Assembly (NCBI RefSeq): GCF_001598055.1
Contig: NZ_CP014845.1
Coordinates: 1,798,001-1,862,000 of the forward strand
Direction of reading: 5' to 3'
Length of the DNA: 64,000 nt
Source of the DNA: Cupriavidus nantongensis
GTDB taxonomy: Bacteria > Pseudomonadota > Gammaproteobacteria > Burkholderiales > Burkholderiaceae
The notes beneath the pieces were generated by a model, which searched no databases, was not told where the DNA came from, and saw only the letters and a list, made by a program, of their open reading frames with translations. Shown here piece by piece: positions 8,140-16,790 of this stretch. Every line of letters begins with the position of its first letter. Positions within the stretch are counted from its first letter, which is position 1. Position numbers and translations under genes: made by a program.

Positions 8140-9519
8140 ATGAGTGCAAGCGCAGAACATCTGCAACGCGGCCTGGGAGAACGCCATATCCGGCTGATGG
8201 CGCTGGGGTCGGCCATCGGCGTGGGCCTGTTCCTGGGCGCGGGCAACGCGATCAAGATGGCCGGCCCGGCGATCATGCTGGCCTACCTGATCGGCGGCGC
8301 GGTGATCTTCCTGATCATGCGCGCGCTGGGCGAGATGGCCGTGCACAACCCGGTGGCCGGCTCGTTCTGCCGCTACGCGCAGGACCACATGGGCCCGCTG
8401 GCGGGCTACCTGACCGGCTGGAACTACTGGTTCCTGTGGCTGGTGACCTGCGTGGCCGAGATCACCGCCGTAGCCATCTACATGGGCATGTGGTTCCCCG
8501 ACGTGCCGCGCTGGATCTGGGCGCTGGCGGCGCTGGCGGCGATGGGCTCGGTCAACCTGATGGCGGTCAAGGCCTATGGCGAGTTCGAGTTCTGGTTCGC
8601 CATGATCAAGATCGTCACCATCGTGCTGATGCTGATCGGCGGCGGCGCGATGATCGTGTTCGGCTTCGGCAACGGCGGCGTCGCCACCGGCATTTCCAAC
8701 CTGTGGGCGCACGGCGGCTTCATGCCCAATGGCGCCTCGGGCGTGCTGATGTCGCTGCAGATGGTGATGTTCGCCTACCTCGGCGTCGAGATGATCGGCC
8801 TGACCGCCGGCGAGGCGCGCAATCCGAAGAAGTCGATCCCCGACGCGATCAACTCGGTGTTCTGGCGCATCCTGATCTTTTACGTCGGCGCGCTGTTCGT
8901 GATCCTGGCGCTGTACCCGTGGAACGAGATCGGTGCGCAGGGCAGCCCGTTCGTGCTGACCTTCGAGCGCCTGGGCATCAAGACCGCCGCCGGCATCATC
9001 AACTTCGTGGTGCTGACCGCGGCGCTGTCGTCGTGCAATGGCGGCATCTTCAGCACCGGCCGCATGCTTTACAACCTGTCGCTGCAGGGCCAGGCGCCGG
9101 CGGCCTTCGCCAAGGTCGACCGCAACGGCGTGCCGCGCCGCGCGCTGCTGGTGTCGATCGCCGCGCTGCTGGCCGGCGTGCTGCTCAACTACCTGGTGCC
9201 GGAGAAGGTCTTTGTCTGGGTGACCGCGATCTCCACCTTCGGCGCGGTCTGGACCTGGGCCATCATCCTGGTCACGCAGATCCAGTTCCGGCGCTCGCTT
9301 GCGCCGGCGGCGCGCCAGGCGCTGGCGTTCCGCATGCCGTTCTGGCCGTATGGCTCGTATATCGCGCTGGCGTTCCTGGCGCTGGTGGTGGCGCTGATGG
9401 CCTACTTCCCCGATACGCGCGTGGCGCTGTACGTGGGGCCGGGCTGGCTGGTGCTGCTGACGATCTGCTACTACGCGCTCGACATGCGCTCGCGCGGGCC
9501 GGTGAGCTACCGCGCTTGA
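8140..9519 (+). CDS. Amino-acid permease (APC superfamily, AAT family)
   Basis: A 459-residue integral membrane protein with about 12 predicted transmembrane segments. Amino acid transporter (GABA/aromatic/proline permease) signatures are clear: HIRLMALGSAIGVGLFLGAG in TM1, ALGEMAVHNPVAGSFCRYA after TM2, and GVEMIGLTAGEARNPKKSIP with the conserved Glu and Pro in the loop after TM6. It acts at the inner membrane as a proton-coupled importer of an amino acid that cannot be specified. The ATG at 8140 follows GGAGA. It is monocistronic, with an operator-like palindrome upstream. Confidence 0.93.
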   Translation: MSASAEHLQRGLGERHIRLMALGSAIGVGLFLGAGNAIKMAGPAIMLAYLIGGAVIFLIMRALGEMAVHNPVAGSFCRYAQDHMGPLAGYLTGWNYWFLWLVTCVAEITAVAIYMGMWFPDVPRWIWALAALAAMGSVNLMAVKAYGEFEFWFAMIKIVTIVLMLIGGGAMIVFGFGNGGVATGISNLWAHGGFMPNGASGVLMSLQMVMFAYLGVEMIGLTAGEARNPKKSIPDAINSVFWRILIFYVGALFVILALYPWNEIGAQGSPFVLTFERLGIKTAAGIINFVVLTAALSSCNGGIFSTGRMLYNLSLQGQAPAAFAKVDRNGVPRRALLVSIAALLAGVLLNYLVPEKVFVWVTAISTFGAVWTWAIILVTQIQFRRSLAPAARQALAFRMPFWPYGSYIALAFLALVVALMAYFPDTRVALYVGPGWLVLLTICYYALDMRSRGPVSYRA

Positions 9520-9597
9520 GACCGACCGGCGGGCCCGCGCCCGCCGGCTGGCCATCGCCTAAAATGGCCCCCGAACCATGCCACCGCAGGGGGCCGC

Positions 9598-10758
9598 ATG
9601 ACTGAGACCACCGTGCCGGGCGCCGCCATGGCGCTGTCGCTGCTGTCGCTCGCGATCTGGGCCGTGCTGCTGTTCGGGCGCGCCGGCTTCTGGCGCGTGC
9701 GCAGGCCACCGGCCGCGCCGGCGCCGGCGCATTGGCCGCAGGTGGTCGCCATCATTCCCGCGCGCGACGAGGCCGACGTCATCGGCAGCGCCGTTGCCGC
9801 AGTGCTGGGCCAGCGCTACCCGGGCCCGCTGGCGCTGGTGGTCGTGGACGACCACAGCAGCGACGGCACCGCCGATATCGCCCGCGCCGCCGCGGCCACC
9901 ACGGCGCGGCCTCACTCGCTCACCGTGATCGGCGCGCGCGAATTGCCGGCCGGCTGGAGCGGCAAGGTCTGGGCGCAGTCCGAGGGCCTGGCCGCGGCCG
10001 ATCGCATCGCGCCGCAGGCACGCTATGTCTGGCTGACCGATGCCGACATCCGCCACGGAGCGGGCGTGCTGGCCGGCCTGGTGGCGCGTGCCGAGGCGGA
10101 GCAGCGCGACCTGGTCTCGCTGATGGTGCGGCTGCGCTGCGTCTCGATGTGGGAACGGCTGGTGGTGCCGGCCTTTGTCTTCTTCTTCGCCAAGCTCTAC
10201 CCCTTTGCCCGCGTGCGCGATCCGCGCAGCCGTGTTGCCGCCGCGGCTGGCGGCTGCATGCTGGCGCGCCGCGCGGCGCTGGCGCGCATCGGCGGCTTTG
10301 CCGCGATCCGCGGCGAGCTGATCGACGACTGCAGCCTGGCCGCGCGCATCAAGCCCGGCGGCGCCATCCGGCTGGACCTGGCCGACGACAGCGTGTCGCT
10401 GCGCCCCTATGACGACTGGCGCAGCCTGTGGGACATGATCGCGCGCAGCGCCTACACGCAGCTGCGCCATTCGCCGCTGTGGCTGGCGGGCGCGGTCGCC
10501 GGCATGGTGCTGACCTACCTGGTGCCGCCGGTGCTGGCGCTGGGATGGCGGCTTTGGCCGGCCTGGCTCGCCTGGGCCGCGATGGCGCTGGCCTACCTGC
10601 CGATGCTGCGCGAGTACCGGCAGCCGTGGTGGCTGGCGCCGCTGCTGCCGGTGACGGCGCTGTTCTACCTGGGCGCGACGCTCGACTCGGCGCGGCGCTA
10701 CCGGCTGCGGCGCGGCGGCCAGTGGAAGGGCCGCAGCCAGGCCCCGCTGCGGCCCTGA
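9598..10758 (+). CDS. hpnB: HpnB, hopene-associated glycosyltransferase
   Basis: A 386-residue membrane-associated family 2 glycosyltransferase. An N-terminal membrane segment precedes the GT-A domain, with VAIIPARDEA at the nucleotide-binding start, VVDDHSSDGT, the metal-binding LTDADI (DxD-like), and AGGCMLARRAAL with IDDCSLAARIK as the acceptor-side motif. Two or three C-terminal transmembrane helices follow. The length and layout match HpnB, a protein found in hopanoid clusters whose exact sugar transfer is not settled. It lies end-to-end with hpnA on the opposite strand, separated by 9 nt. Confidence 0.92.
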   Translation: MTETTVPGAAMALSLLSLAIWAVLLFGRAGFWRVRRPPAAPAPAHWPQVVAIIPARDEADVIGSAVAAVLGQRYPGPLALVVVDDHSSDGTADIARAAAATTARPHSLTVIGARELPAGWSGKVWAQSEGLAAADRIAPQARYVWLTDADIRHGAGVLAGLVARAEAEQRDLVSLMVRLRCVSMWERLVVPAFVFFFAKLYPFARVRDPRSRVAAAAGGCMLARRAALARIGGFAAIRGELIDDCSLAARIKPGGAIRLDLADDSVSLRPYDDWRSLWDMIARSAYTQLRHSPLWLAGAVAGMVLTYLVPPVLALGWRLWPAWLAWAAMALAYLPMLREYRQPWWLAPLLPVTALFYLGATLDSARRYRLRRGGQWKGRSQAPLRP

Positions 10759-10767
10759 GCGGGCGGT

Positions 10768-11775
10768 TCAGCGGTGGCCCAGGTATCCGTGCGCGCGAAA
10801 CCATGCCAGCGCGTCGCGCAGCCCCTCCTGGTACGGGCGCGGCTGATACCCCAGTTCCTTGCGCGCCTTGTCTGACGTAAAGAACATCCGGTAGCGGGAC
10901 ATATTGAGTCCATCGACAGTCAGGAACGGCTCCTTCCCGGTCAGCCGCGCCGCCGCTTCCGCGCCGTAGGCCAGCGGATACAGCGGCCAGCGCGGCAGCT
11001 GCAGGGTCGGCGGGCGCCGGCCGCACAGCTGGGCGATATCGCGCAGCATCTGCTGCAGCATCACGTCCTGTCCGCCCAGGATGTAGCGCTCGCCGGTGCG
11101 GCCGCGCTCAAGCGCCAGCAGATGCCCGTTGGCCACGTCGTCGACATGGGCCAGGTTCAGCCCGGTATCGACAAAGGCCGGGATCTTGCCGGTGGCGGCC
11201 TCGACGATAATGCGGCCGGTCGGCGTGGGCCGCACGTCGCGCGGGCCGATCGGGGTGGACGGGTTGACGATCACCGCCGGCAGGCCATGTTCGGCGATAC
11301 GTTGCTCGACCACGCGCTCGGCCAGCACCTTGCTGCGCTTGTACGCGCCGATGGCCTCATGCGGGCGCATCGCTGCGGTTTCGTCCACCGGTGCCTGCGC
11401 GCCGGCGACGCGCAGCGTCGCCACGCTGCTGGTATAGACCACGCGCTCGACGCCGGCCCGCTGCGCGGCCTCCATCACCGCCAGCGTGCCGTCGACATTG
11501 GTGCGCACGATGTCTTCCGGATCGCGCGCCCACAGCCGGTAGTCGGCGGCGACATGGAACAGGTAGCGCACGCCCTGCAGCGCCGCGGCCACCGCGGCGG
11601 CATCCCGCATGTCGCCCTGGACCACGGTCAGCGGCAGCCCGGCAAGATTGGTGCGGGGGCTGTGCGGGCGCACCAGCACGCGCACACGCCAGCCGCGCGC
11701 CAGCGCCTGGCGTGCCACCGCGGATCCCAGGAAACCCGCTGCACCGGTCACCAGCACGTCATCGTTTTTGCTCAT
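10768..11775 (-). CDS. hpnA: HpnA, hopanoid-associated sugar epimerase / dehydrogenase
   Basis: A 335-residue extended short-chain dehydrogenase/reductase. The NAD(P)-binding motif is TGAAGFLGSAVA at the N-terminus, and the catalytic YxxxK is in GAYKRSKVLAE. The middle has VNPSTPIGPRD, typical of the HpnA branch. HpnA genes co-occur with hopanoid genes and are named hopanoid-associated sugar epimerases; the physiological substrate is not established. ATG 11775 places the nucleotide fold directly at the N-terminus as usual. It is transcribed away from ispH and shares the 11776-12016 spacer with it. Confidence 0.9.
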   Translation of the reverse strand: MSKNDDVLVTGAAGFLGSAVARQALARGWRVRVLVRPHSPRTNLAGLPLTVVQGDMRDAAAVAAALQGVRYLFHVAADYRLWARDPEDIVRTNVDGTLAVMEAAQRAGVERVVYTSSVATLRVAGAQAPVDETAAMRPHEAIGAYKRSKVLAERVVEQRIAEHGLPAVIVNPSTPIGPRDVRPTPTGRIIVEAATGKIPAFVDTGLNLAHVDDVANGHLLALERGRTGERYILGGQDVMLQQMLRDIAQLCGRRPPTLQLPRWPLYPLAYGAEAAARLTGKEPFLTVDGLNMSRYRMFFTSDKARKELGYQPRPYQEGLRDALAWFRAHGYLGHR

Positions 11776-11834
11776 CAGCCCGTTTCCCCGTAAGGCGGCG
11801 TCGCCGGCCGGCCCTGCGCCGACCATGGCGGCGC

Positions 11835-11864
11835 CAGACAAAGCCGGCGTGTCGGGTATATAGT
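11835..11864 (+). promoter_or_regulatory. Candidate sigma70 promoter of the ispH-hpn operon
   Basis: CAGACA (11835-11840, four of six matches to TTGACA) and TATAGT (11859-11864, five of six matches to TATAAT) are 18 bp apart in the hpnA/ispH spacer. Transcription from here would give an ispH leader of about 145 nt. The match is modest. Confidence 0.35.
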
Positions 11865-11922
11865 AACCACCGTGCGAGGAAAATGTGATCCGCGACGGAT
11901 CTCGGGTGGGTCTGGCTCGATA

Positions 11923-11954
11923 CCGGGCATCGCTTCGGGCATAGTTCCGGGCAT
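11923..11954. repeat. Three direct repeats (CCGGGCAT-type) at 12-bp period in the ispH leader
   Basis: CCGGGCAT (11923-11930), TCGGGCAT (11935-11942) and CCGGGCAT (11947-11954) recur at exactly 12-bp spacing, 63-94 nt before the ispH start and downstream of the proposed promoter. The role is unknown: it may be a protein-binding array or a remnant of replication slippage. Confidence 0.45.
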
Positions 11955-12016
11955 CATTTTCCGTTGCACGATCCCAAACACTGAAACCCGTAGCAAAAGG
12001 GTCGGGGGCCTACTCC

Positions 12017-12967
12017 ATGCAGGTGATTCTTGCTCAGCCCCGGGGCTTCTGTGCCGGCGTGGTGCGCGCGATCGAGATCGTCGACCGCGCCCTCGTGAAG
12101 CACGGTGCGCCGGTGTTCGTGCGGCATGAGATCGTGCATAACAAGCACGTGGTACAGGGACTGAAGGACAAGGGCGCGCGTTTCGTCGAGGAACTCGACG
12201 AAGTGCCGGCCGGCGCGGTGACCATCTTCAGCGCGCACGGGGTCTCGCGCGAGGTCGTCGCCGATGCCCGCCAGCGCCAGCTGCATGCCATTGACGCCAC
12301 CTGCCCGCTGGTGATCAAGGTCCACACCCAGGGCCGCCAGTACGCCGCCAGCGGCCGCACCGTGATCCTGATCGGCCATGCCGGCCACCCCGAGGTCGAA
12401 GGCACCATGGGCCAGATCCCCGGCAAGGTGATCCTGGTGCAGAACGAGGCCGACGTCGGCAAGCTCGACCTGCCCGACGACACTCCGGTCGCCTACGTCA
12501 CCCAGACCACGCTGAGCGTGGACGACACCCGCAACATCATCGCCGCGCTCGGACGGCGCTTCAGCAACCTGGTCGGCCCTGACACGCGCGATATCTGCTA
12601 TGCCACGCAAAACCGCCAGAGCGCGGTGCGCGACCTGTGCAAGCTGGCCGACGTGATCCTGGTGATCGGCGCGACCAACAGTTCCAACTCCAACCGCCTG
12701 CGCGAGATCGGCACCGAAAGCGGCGTGCCCAGCTACCTGATCGCCGAGGGCAGCGAGCTCGACCCAGCCTGGGTGCGCGACGCCAACGTGGTCGGCATCA
12801 CCGCCGGCGCCTCGGCCCCCGAGGCCATGGTCGAAGACGTGATCGCGGCGCTGCGCCGGCTGGGTCCGATCGAGGTCAGCACCATGGCCGGGCGCGAAGA
12901 GCATGCCGAGTTCCGGCTGCCGGCCGAGCTGGCCGACGTGAAGCCGCCGGAGAACATTGCAGGCTGA
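12017..12967 (+). CDS. ispH: IspH, 4-hydroxy-3-methylbut-2-enyl diphosphate reductase
   Basis: A 316-residue [4Fe-4S] enzyme that makes IPP and DMAPP in the last step of the MEP isoprenoid pathway. The three cluster cysteines are visible at Cys12 (RGFCAGV), Cys96 (DATCPLV) and Cys194 (DICYATQNR). Substrate-binding residues are His41 (VRHEIVH), His74 (SAHGVS) and the HPEVEGT motif, and SSNSNRL is present. The gene leads into hpnH with a 20-nt gap, so isoprenoid supply is probably co-expressed with hopanoid tailoring. Burkholderiales often keep more than one ispH copy, and this may be the hopanoid-linked paralogue; the rest of the genome would have to be checked. Confidence 0.97.
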   Translation: MQVILAQPRGFCAGVVRAIEIVDRALVKHGAPVFVRHEIVHNKHVVQGLKDKGARFVEELDEVPAGAVTIFSAHGVSREVVADARQRQLHAIDATCPLVIKVHTQGRQYAASGRTVILIGHAGHPEVEGTMGQIPGKVILVQNEADVGKLDLPDDTPVAYVTQTTLSVDDTRNIIAALGRRFSNLVGPDTRDICYATQNRQSAVRDLCKLADVILVIGATNSSNSNRLREIGTESGVPSYLIAEGSELDPAWVRDANVVGITAGASAPEAMVEDVIAALRRLGPIEVSTMAGREEHAEFRLPAELADVKPPENIAG

Positions 12968-12987
12968 ACCAACCAGAGGAAGCTGTC

Positions 12988-14160
12988 GTGGCCATTCCGC
13001 TCCTGCAGGTTGCCCGCGTGGGCGCCTATATCGTCGGCAAGCACCTGTCGCGGCAAAAGCGCTATCCGCTTGCGCTGATGCTCGAACCGCTGTTCCGCTG
13101 CAATCTGGCGTGCTCGGGCTGCGGCAAGATCGACTACCCGGATCCCATCCTGAACCAGCGCCTGTCGGTGCAGGAATGCCTGGACGCGGTGGACGAGTGC
13201 GGCGCCCCGGTGGTGTCGATTGCCGGCGGCGAGCCGCTGCTGCACAAGGACATGCCGCAGATCGTGCAAGGCATCATCCGGCGGCGCAAGTTCGTCTACC
13301 TGTGCACCAATGCGCTGCTGATGGAAAAGAAGCTGGACCAGTACCAGCCCAGCCCGTATTTCATCTGGTCGGTGCACCTGGACGGCGACCGCGAGATGCA
13401 CGACCGCTCGGTGTGCCAGCAAGGCGTGTACGACCGCTGCGTCGAGGCGATCCGCGCGGCCAAGGCGCGCGGCTTCCGCGTCAATATCAACTGCACGCTG
13501 TTCAACGACGCGCAGCCCGAGCGCGTGGCCAGGTTCTTCGATTCGGTCAAGGCGCTGGGCGTCGATGGCATCACGGTGTCGCCGGGCTATGCCTATGAGC
13601 GCGCGCCGGACCAGCAGCACTTCCTGAACCGCGGCAAGACCCGGCAGCTGTTCCGCGACATCCTCAGCCGCGGCCGCGCGGGCAAGAACTGGGCGTTCAG
13701 CCAGTCGACGCTGTTCCTGGACTTCCTCGCCGGCAACCAGACCTACCACTGCACCCCGTGGGGCAACCCGGCGCGCACGGTATTCGGCTGGCAGCGCCCG
13801 TGCTATCTGGTTGGCGAAGGCTATGCCGCAACCTTCCGCGAGCTGATGGACGAGACCGACTGGGACGCCTACGGCACCGGCAACTACGAGAAATGCGCCG
13901 ACTGCATGGTGCACAGCGGCTACGAAGCCACCGCCGTCGCCGACACCTTTGCCCATCCGCTCAAGGCGCTCGGCGTCAGCCTGCGCGGCGTGCGCACCAG
14001 CGGCCCGATGGCGCCGGACATTGCGCTGGACCGGCAGCGGCCGGCCGAATACGTGTTCTCGCGCCACGTCGAGATCAAGCTCGAGGAAATCCAGCGCAGC
14101 CGTCCGTCCGCCAACCGGCCACGGCGGGCCGAGGCGTCGGCCAGCGCCGCCACGCACTGA
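12988..14160 (+). CDS. hpnH: HpnH, adenosyl-hopane radical SAM synthase
   Basis: A 390-residue radical SAM protein. The cluster motif CNLACSGC (CxxxCxxC) lies at about residues 38-45, and GGEPLLHKD provides the SAM-binding GGE. The full length matches HpnH, which attaches the 5'-deoxyadenosyl radical to diploptene to give adenosylhopane, the first step to extended (C35) hopanoids. The start is GTG 12988, preceded by AGAGGA at proper spacing, 20 nt after ispH. The next gene, hpnI, begins 10 nt after its stop. Confidence 0.96.
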   Translation: MAIPLLQVARVGAYIVGKHLSRQKRYPLALMLEPLFRCNLACSGCGKIDYPDPILNQRLSVQECLDAVDECGAPVVSIAGGEPLLHKDMPQIVQGIIRRRKFVYLCTNALLMEKKLDQYQPSPYFIWSVHLDGDREMHDRSVCQQGVYDRCVEAIRAAKARGFRVNINCTLFNDAQPERVARFFDSVKALGVDGITVSPGYAYERAPDQQHFLNRGKTRQLFRDILSRGRAGKNWAFSQSTLFLDFLAGNQTYHCTPWGNPARTVFGWQRPCYLVGEGYAATFRELMDETDWDAYGTGNYEKCADCMVHSGYEATAVADTFAHPLKALGVSLRGVRTSGPMAPDIALDRQRPAEYVFSRHVEIKLEEIQRSRPSANRPRRAEASASAATH

Positions 14161-14170
14161 AGCCCTTGCG

Positions 14171-15367
14171 ATGGCAGCCGGACTTGCCGCCATCCTGCCC
14201 GGCGCAGCGCTGGTCTGCGTGGCGGCCGGCTATGCGCTGGCCGCGGCCTGGCTGTCGCGGCGCAAGCCCACGCAGGGCAGCGCCATGGCCGCCACGCCGG
14301 TCAGCGTGCTCAAGCCGCTGTGCGGCGCAGAACCGCGGCTTTATGCCAACCTGGCGACCTTCTGCCGGCAGCGGCATCCTTGCTTTCAACTGGTGTTCGG
14401 CGTGCGCGCCGCCGACGATCCCGCCATCGCGGTGGTGGAGCGGTTGCGGCGCGACTTCCCGGCCTGCGACATCGCACTGGTGATCGATCCGCGGGTGCAT
14501 GGCAGCAACCTCAAGGTCAGCAACCTGATCAACCTGTTCCGGGCGGCACGCCACGATGCGCTGGTCATTGCCGACAGCGACGTCGCGGTGGCGCCGGACT
14601 ACCTCGCGCGCGTGACCGCGCCGCTGGCAGACGCCGGCGTCGGCGTGGTCACCTGCCTGTACCGCGGCCATGCCGTCGGCGGCTTCTGGCCGCGCCTGGG
14701 CGCGCAGTTCATCGACGACTGGTTCGCGCCCGCGGTGCGCATCGCGCACGCGGGCGGCTCGCGGCGCTTTGCCTTTGGCGCGACCATCGCGCTGCGCCGC
14801 GATGCGCTGGCGGCCATCGGCGGCTTCGAAGCCTTGCGCGACCGGCTGGCGGATGATTTCTGGCTGGGCGAACTGACGCGGCGGCTGGGCTTGCGTACGG
14901 TGTTGTCGGAGGTGGTGGTGACGACCGATATCACCGAAGACGGTTGCGCCTTGCTGTGGCGACGTGAGCTGCGCTGGCTGCGGACCATCCGCTCGCTGAA
15001 TCCGGCGGGCTTTGGCTTTACCTTCATCACCTTCACCTGGCCCATGCTTGCGCTCGGTGCGTGGCTGGCGCCGCTGCCGCTGGTGCTGGCGGTGTCGGCC
15101 GTCGGCATGATCGCGCGCAGCGTGCTGGCGGGCGGCGTTGCCGCGGCAATCCGGGCGCCGTTGCGCGATGCGTTGTTGCTGGCTGGCTGGTTCTTCGCTT
15201 TGACAGGGCGACGCGTGCAATGGCGCGAGCAGGTGCTTTCGGTACGTGACCGGCAGCACTCCGGTCAAGCGCCGGCCCTCTCCCCCGCCCCTCTCCCGCA
15301 GGCGGGAGAGGGGAGAAAACCCAACACCCAACCATTCACCGGCATCCATACCAAGAGGCCGCTATGA
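14171..15367 (+). CDS. hpnI: HpnI, bacteriohopanetetrol N-acetylglucosaminyl transferase
   Basis: A 398-residue family 2 glycosyltransferase with an N-terminal membrane segment and two or three C-terminal ones. Motifs are VSVLKPLCGAEPRL at the nucleotide site, VIADSDVAV (DxD), ADDFWLGEL (catalytic-base region) and RRELRWLRTIRSLNP (QxxRW-like). In Burkholderia the HpnI homologue transfers GlcNAc to bacteriohopanetetrol. The native protein appears to end near residue 365. The last 30 or so codons run through an intergenic palindromic repeat (15288-15313) and stop at TGA 15365-15367, which overlaps the hpnJ ATG. The tail is low-complexity and unlike glycosyltransferase sequence. Confidence 0.93.
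   Translation: MAAGLAAILPGAALVCVAAGYALAAAWLSRRKPTQGSAMAATPVSVLKPLCGAEPRLYANLATFCRQRHPCFQLVFGVRAADDPAIAVVERLRRDFPACDIALVIDPRVHGSNLKVSNLINLFRAARHDALVIADSDVAVAPDYLARVTAPLADAGVGVVTCLYRGHAVGGFWPRLGAQFIDDWFAPAVRIAHAGGSRRFAFGATIALRRDALAAIGGFEALRDRLADDFWLGELTRRLGLRTVLSEVVVTTDITEDGCALLWRRELRWLRTIRSLNPAGFGFTFITFTWPMLALGAWLAPLPLVLAVSAVGMIARSVLAGGVAAAIRAPLRDALLLAGWFFALTGRRVQWREQVLSVRDRQHSGQAPALSPAPLPQAGEGRKPNTQPFTGIHTKRPL
15288..15313. repeat. REP-like palindrome captured in the hpnI 3' end
   Basis: CCCCTCTCCCGC (15288-15299) and GCGGGAGAGGGG (15302-15313) form a perfect 12-bp inverted repeat with a 2-nt loop. The motif, followed by GAGAAAAC, has the look of the dispersed palindromic repeats often seen between genes in Burkholderiaceae. 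Here it is read as the PLPQAGEGR segment of HpnI. In mRNA it would make a stable hairpin about 50 nt before the hpnJ start and could affect hpnI-hpnJ stoichiometry or mRNA decay. Confidence 0.8.
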
Positions 15368-16788
15368 AAAAAACCCTGTTCCTGCAGGCCCCGTCGTTCG
15401 ACGGCTTCGATGGCGGCGCCGGGTCGCGCTACCAGGCCAAGCGAGAGATCAAGTCGTTCTGGTATCCCACCTGGCTGGCGCAGCCCGCCGCGCTGGTGCC
15501 CGGCAGCCGCGTGCTCGATGCCCCGGCCGACGGCCTGACGGTGCAGCAGACGCTGGAGATCGCCGCGGACTATGAGCTGGTGATCATCCACACCAGCACG
15601 CCGTCGTTCCCCACCGACGCGAAATTTGCCGAGGCACTGAAGCAGCGCCATCCCGGCGTGATGATCGGCATGGTCGGCGCCAAGCCCGCGGTCGATCCCG
15701 GCGGCACGCTGGGCGCGAGCGACGCCATCGACTTCGTCTGCCGCGAGGAGTTCGACTACACCTGCCAGGACGTGGCCGCGGGCAAGCCGCTCAAGGACAT
15801 CCTGGGACTCAGCTATCGCCTGCCGGACGGCTCGCTCGAGCACAACGGCCAGCGCCCGATGATCGAGGACATGGACGAGCTGCCGTTCGTCGCGCCGGTC
15901 TACCAGCGCGACCTCAAGATCGAGAACTACTTCATCGGCTACCTGAAGCATCCCTACGTGTCGATCTACACCGGCCGCGGCTGCCGTTCGCGATGCACCT
16001 TCTGCCTGTGGCCGCAGACCGTGGGCGGGCACCGCTACCGCACGCGCTCGGCCGCCAGCGTGATCGCCGAGGTGAAATGGATCAAGGAGAACATGCCCGA
16101 GGTCAAGGAGATCATGTTCGACGACGACACCTTCACCGACTTCAAGCCGCGCGTCGAAGAGATCGCGCGCGGGCTGGGCCAGCTGGGCGTGACGTGGTCG
16201 TGCAACGCCAAGGCCAACGTCCCGTACAGCACGCTCAAGATCATGAAGGAGAACGGGCTGCGCCTGCTGCTGGTGGGCTACGAGTCCGGCGACGACCAGA
16301 TCCTGCTGAACATCAAGAAAGGCCTGCGCACCGACATCGCGCGCCGCTTCACCGAAGACTGCCGCAAGCTCGGCATCCAGATCCACGGCACCTTCATCCT
16401 GGGCCTGCCGGGCGAGACCCGCGAGACCATCGAGAAGACCATCGAGTACGCCAAGGAAATCAACCCGCACACCATCCAGGTCTCGCTGGCCGCGCCCTAC
16501 CCCGGCACCACGCTGTACCGCCAGGCGGTGGAGAACGGCTGGCTCGAGGAGAACAAGGTCATCAACCTGGTCAACGACCAGGGCGTGCAGCTGGCGGCGA
16601 TCAGCTACCCGCACTTGTCGAAGGAGGACATCTACCACGGCGTCGAGACCTTCTACAAGCGCTTCTACTTCCGCCCCGGCAAGATCTGGGAGATCGTGCG
16701 CGAGATGCTCGGCAGCTGGGACATGATGAAGCGGCGCCTGCGCGAAGGCGTGGAGTTCTTCCGCTTCCTGCGCTCGCACGAGGCCTGA
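15364..16788 (+). CDS. hpnJ: HpnJ, B12-type radical SAM protein (hopanoid cyclitol ether formation)
   Basis: A 474-residue protein with an N-terminal cobalamin-binding-like domain (about residues 1-170) and a radical SAM domain. The cluster motif is GRGCRSRCTFC (CxxxCxxC) near residue 205. Downstream are FDDDTFTD and GLPGETRETIEKT, typical of B12-radical SAM enzymes. HpnJ is required for the cyclitol ether head group; current models have it contract the glucosamine ring made by HpnI and HpnK. The ATG overlaps the hpnI stop (ATGA), so translation is coupled. The adjacent hpnK completes the head-group trio. Confidence 0.96.
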   Translation: MKKTLFLQAPSFDGFDGGAGSRYQAKREIKSFWYPTWLAQPAALVPGSRVLDAPADGLTVQQTLEIAADYELVIIHTSTPSFPTDAKFAEALKQRHPGVMIGMVGAKPAVDPGGTLGASDAIDFVCREEFDYTCQDVAAGKPLKDILGLSYRLPDGSLEHNGQRPMIEDMDELPFVAPVYQRDLKIENYFIGYLKHPYVSIYTGRGCRSRCTFCLWPQTVGGHRYRTRSAASVIAEVKWIKENMPEVKEIMFDDDTFTDFKPRVEEIARGLGQLGVTWSCNAKANVPYSTLKIMKENGLRLLLVGYESGDDQILLNIKKGLRTDIARRFTEDCRKLGIQIHGTFILGLPGETRETIEKTIEYAKEINPHTIQVSLAAPYPGTTLYRQAVENGWLEENKVINLVNDQGVQLAAISYPHLSKEDIYHGVETFYKRFYFRPGKIWEIVREMLGSWDMMKRRLREGVEFFRFLRSHEA

Positions 16789-16790
16789 TC

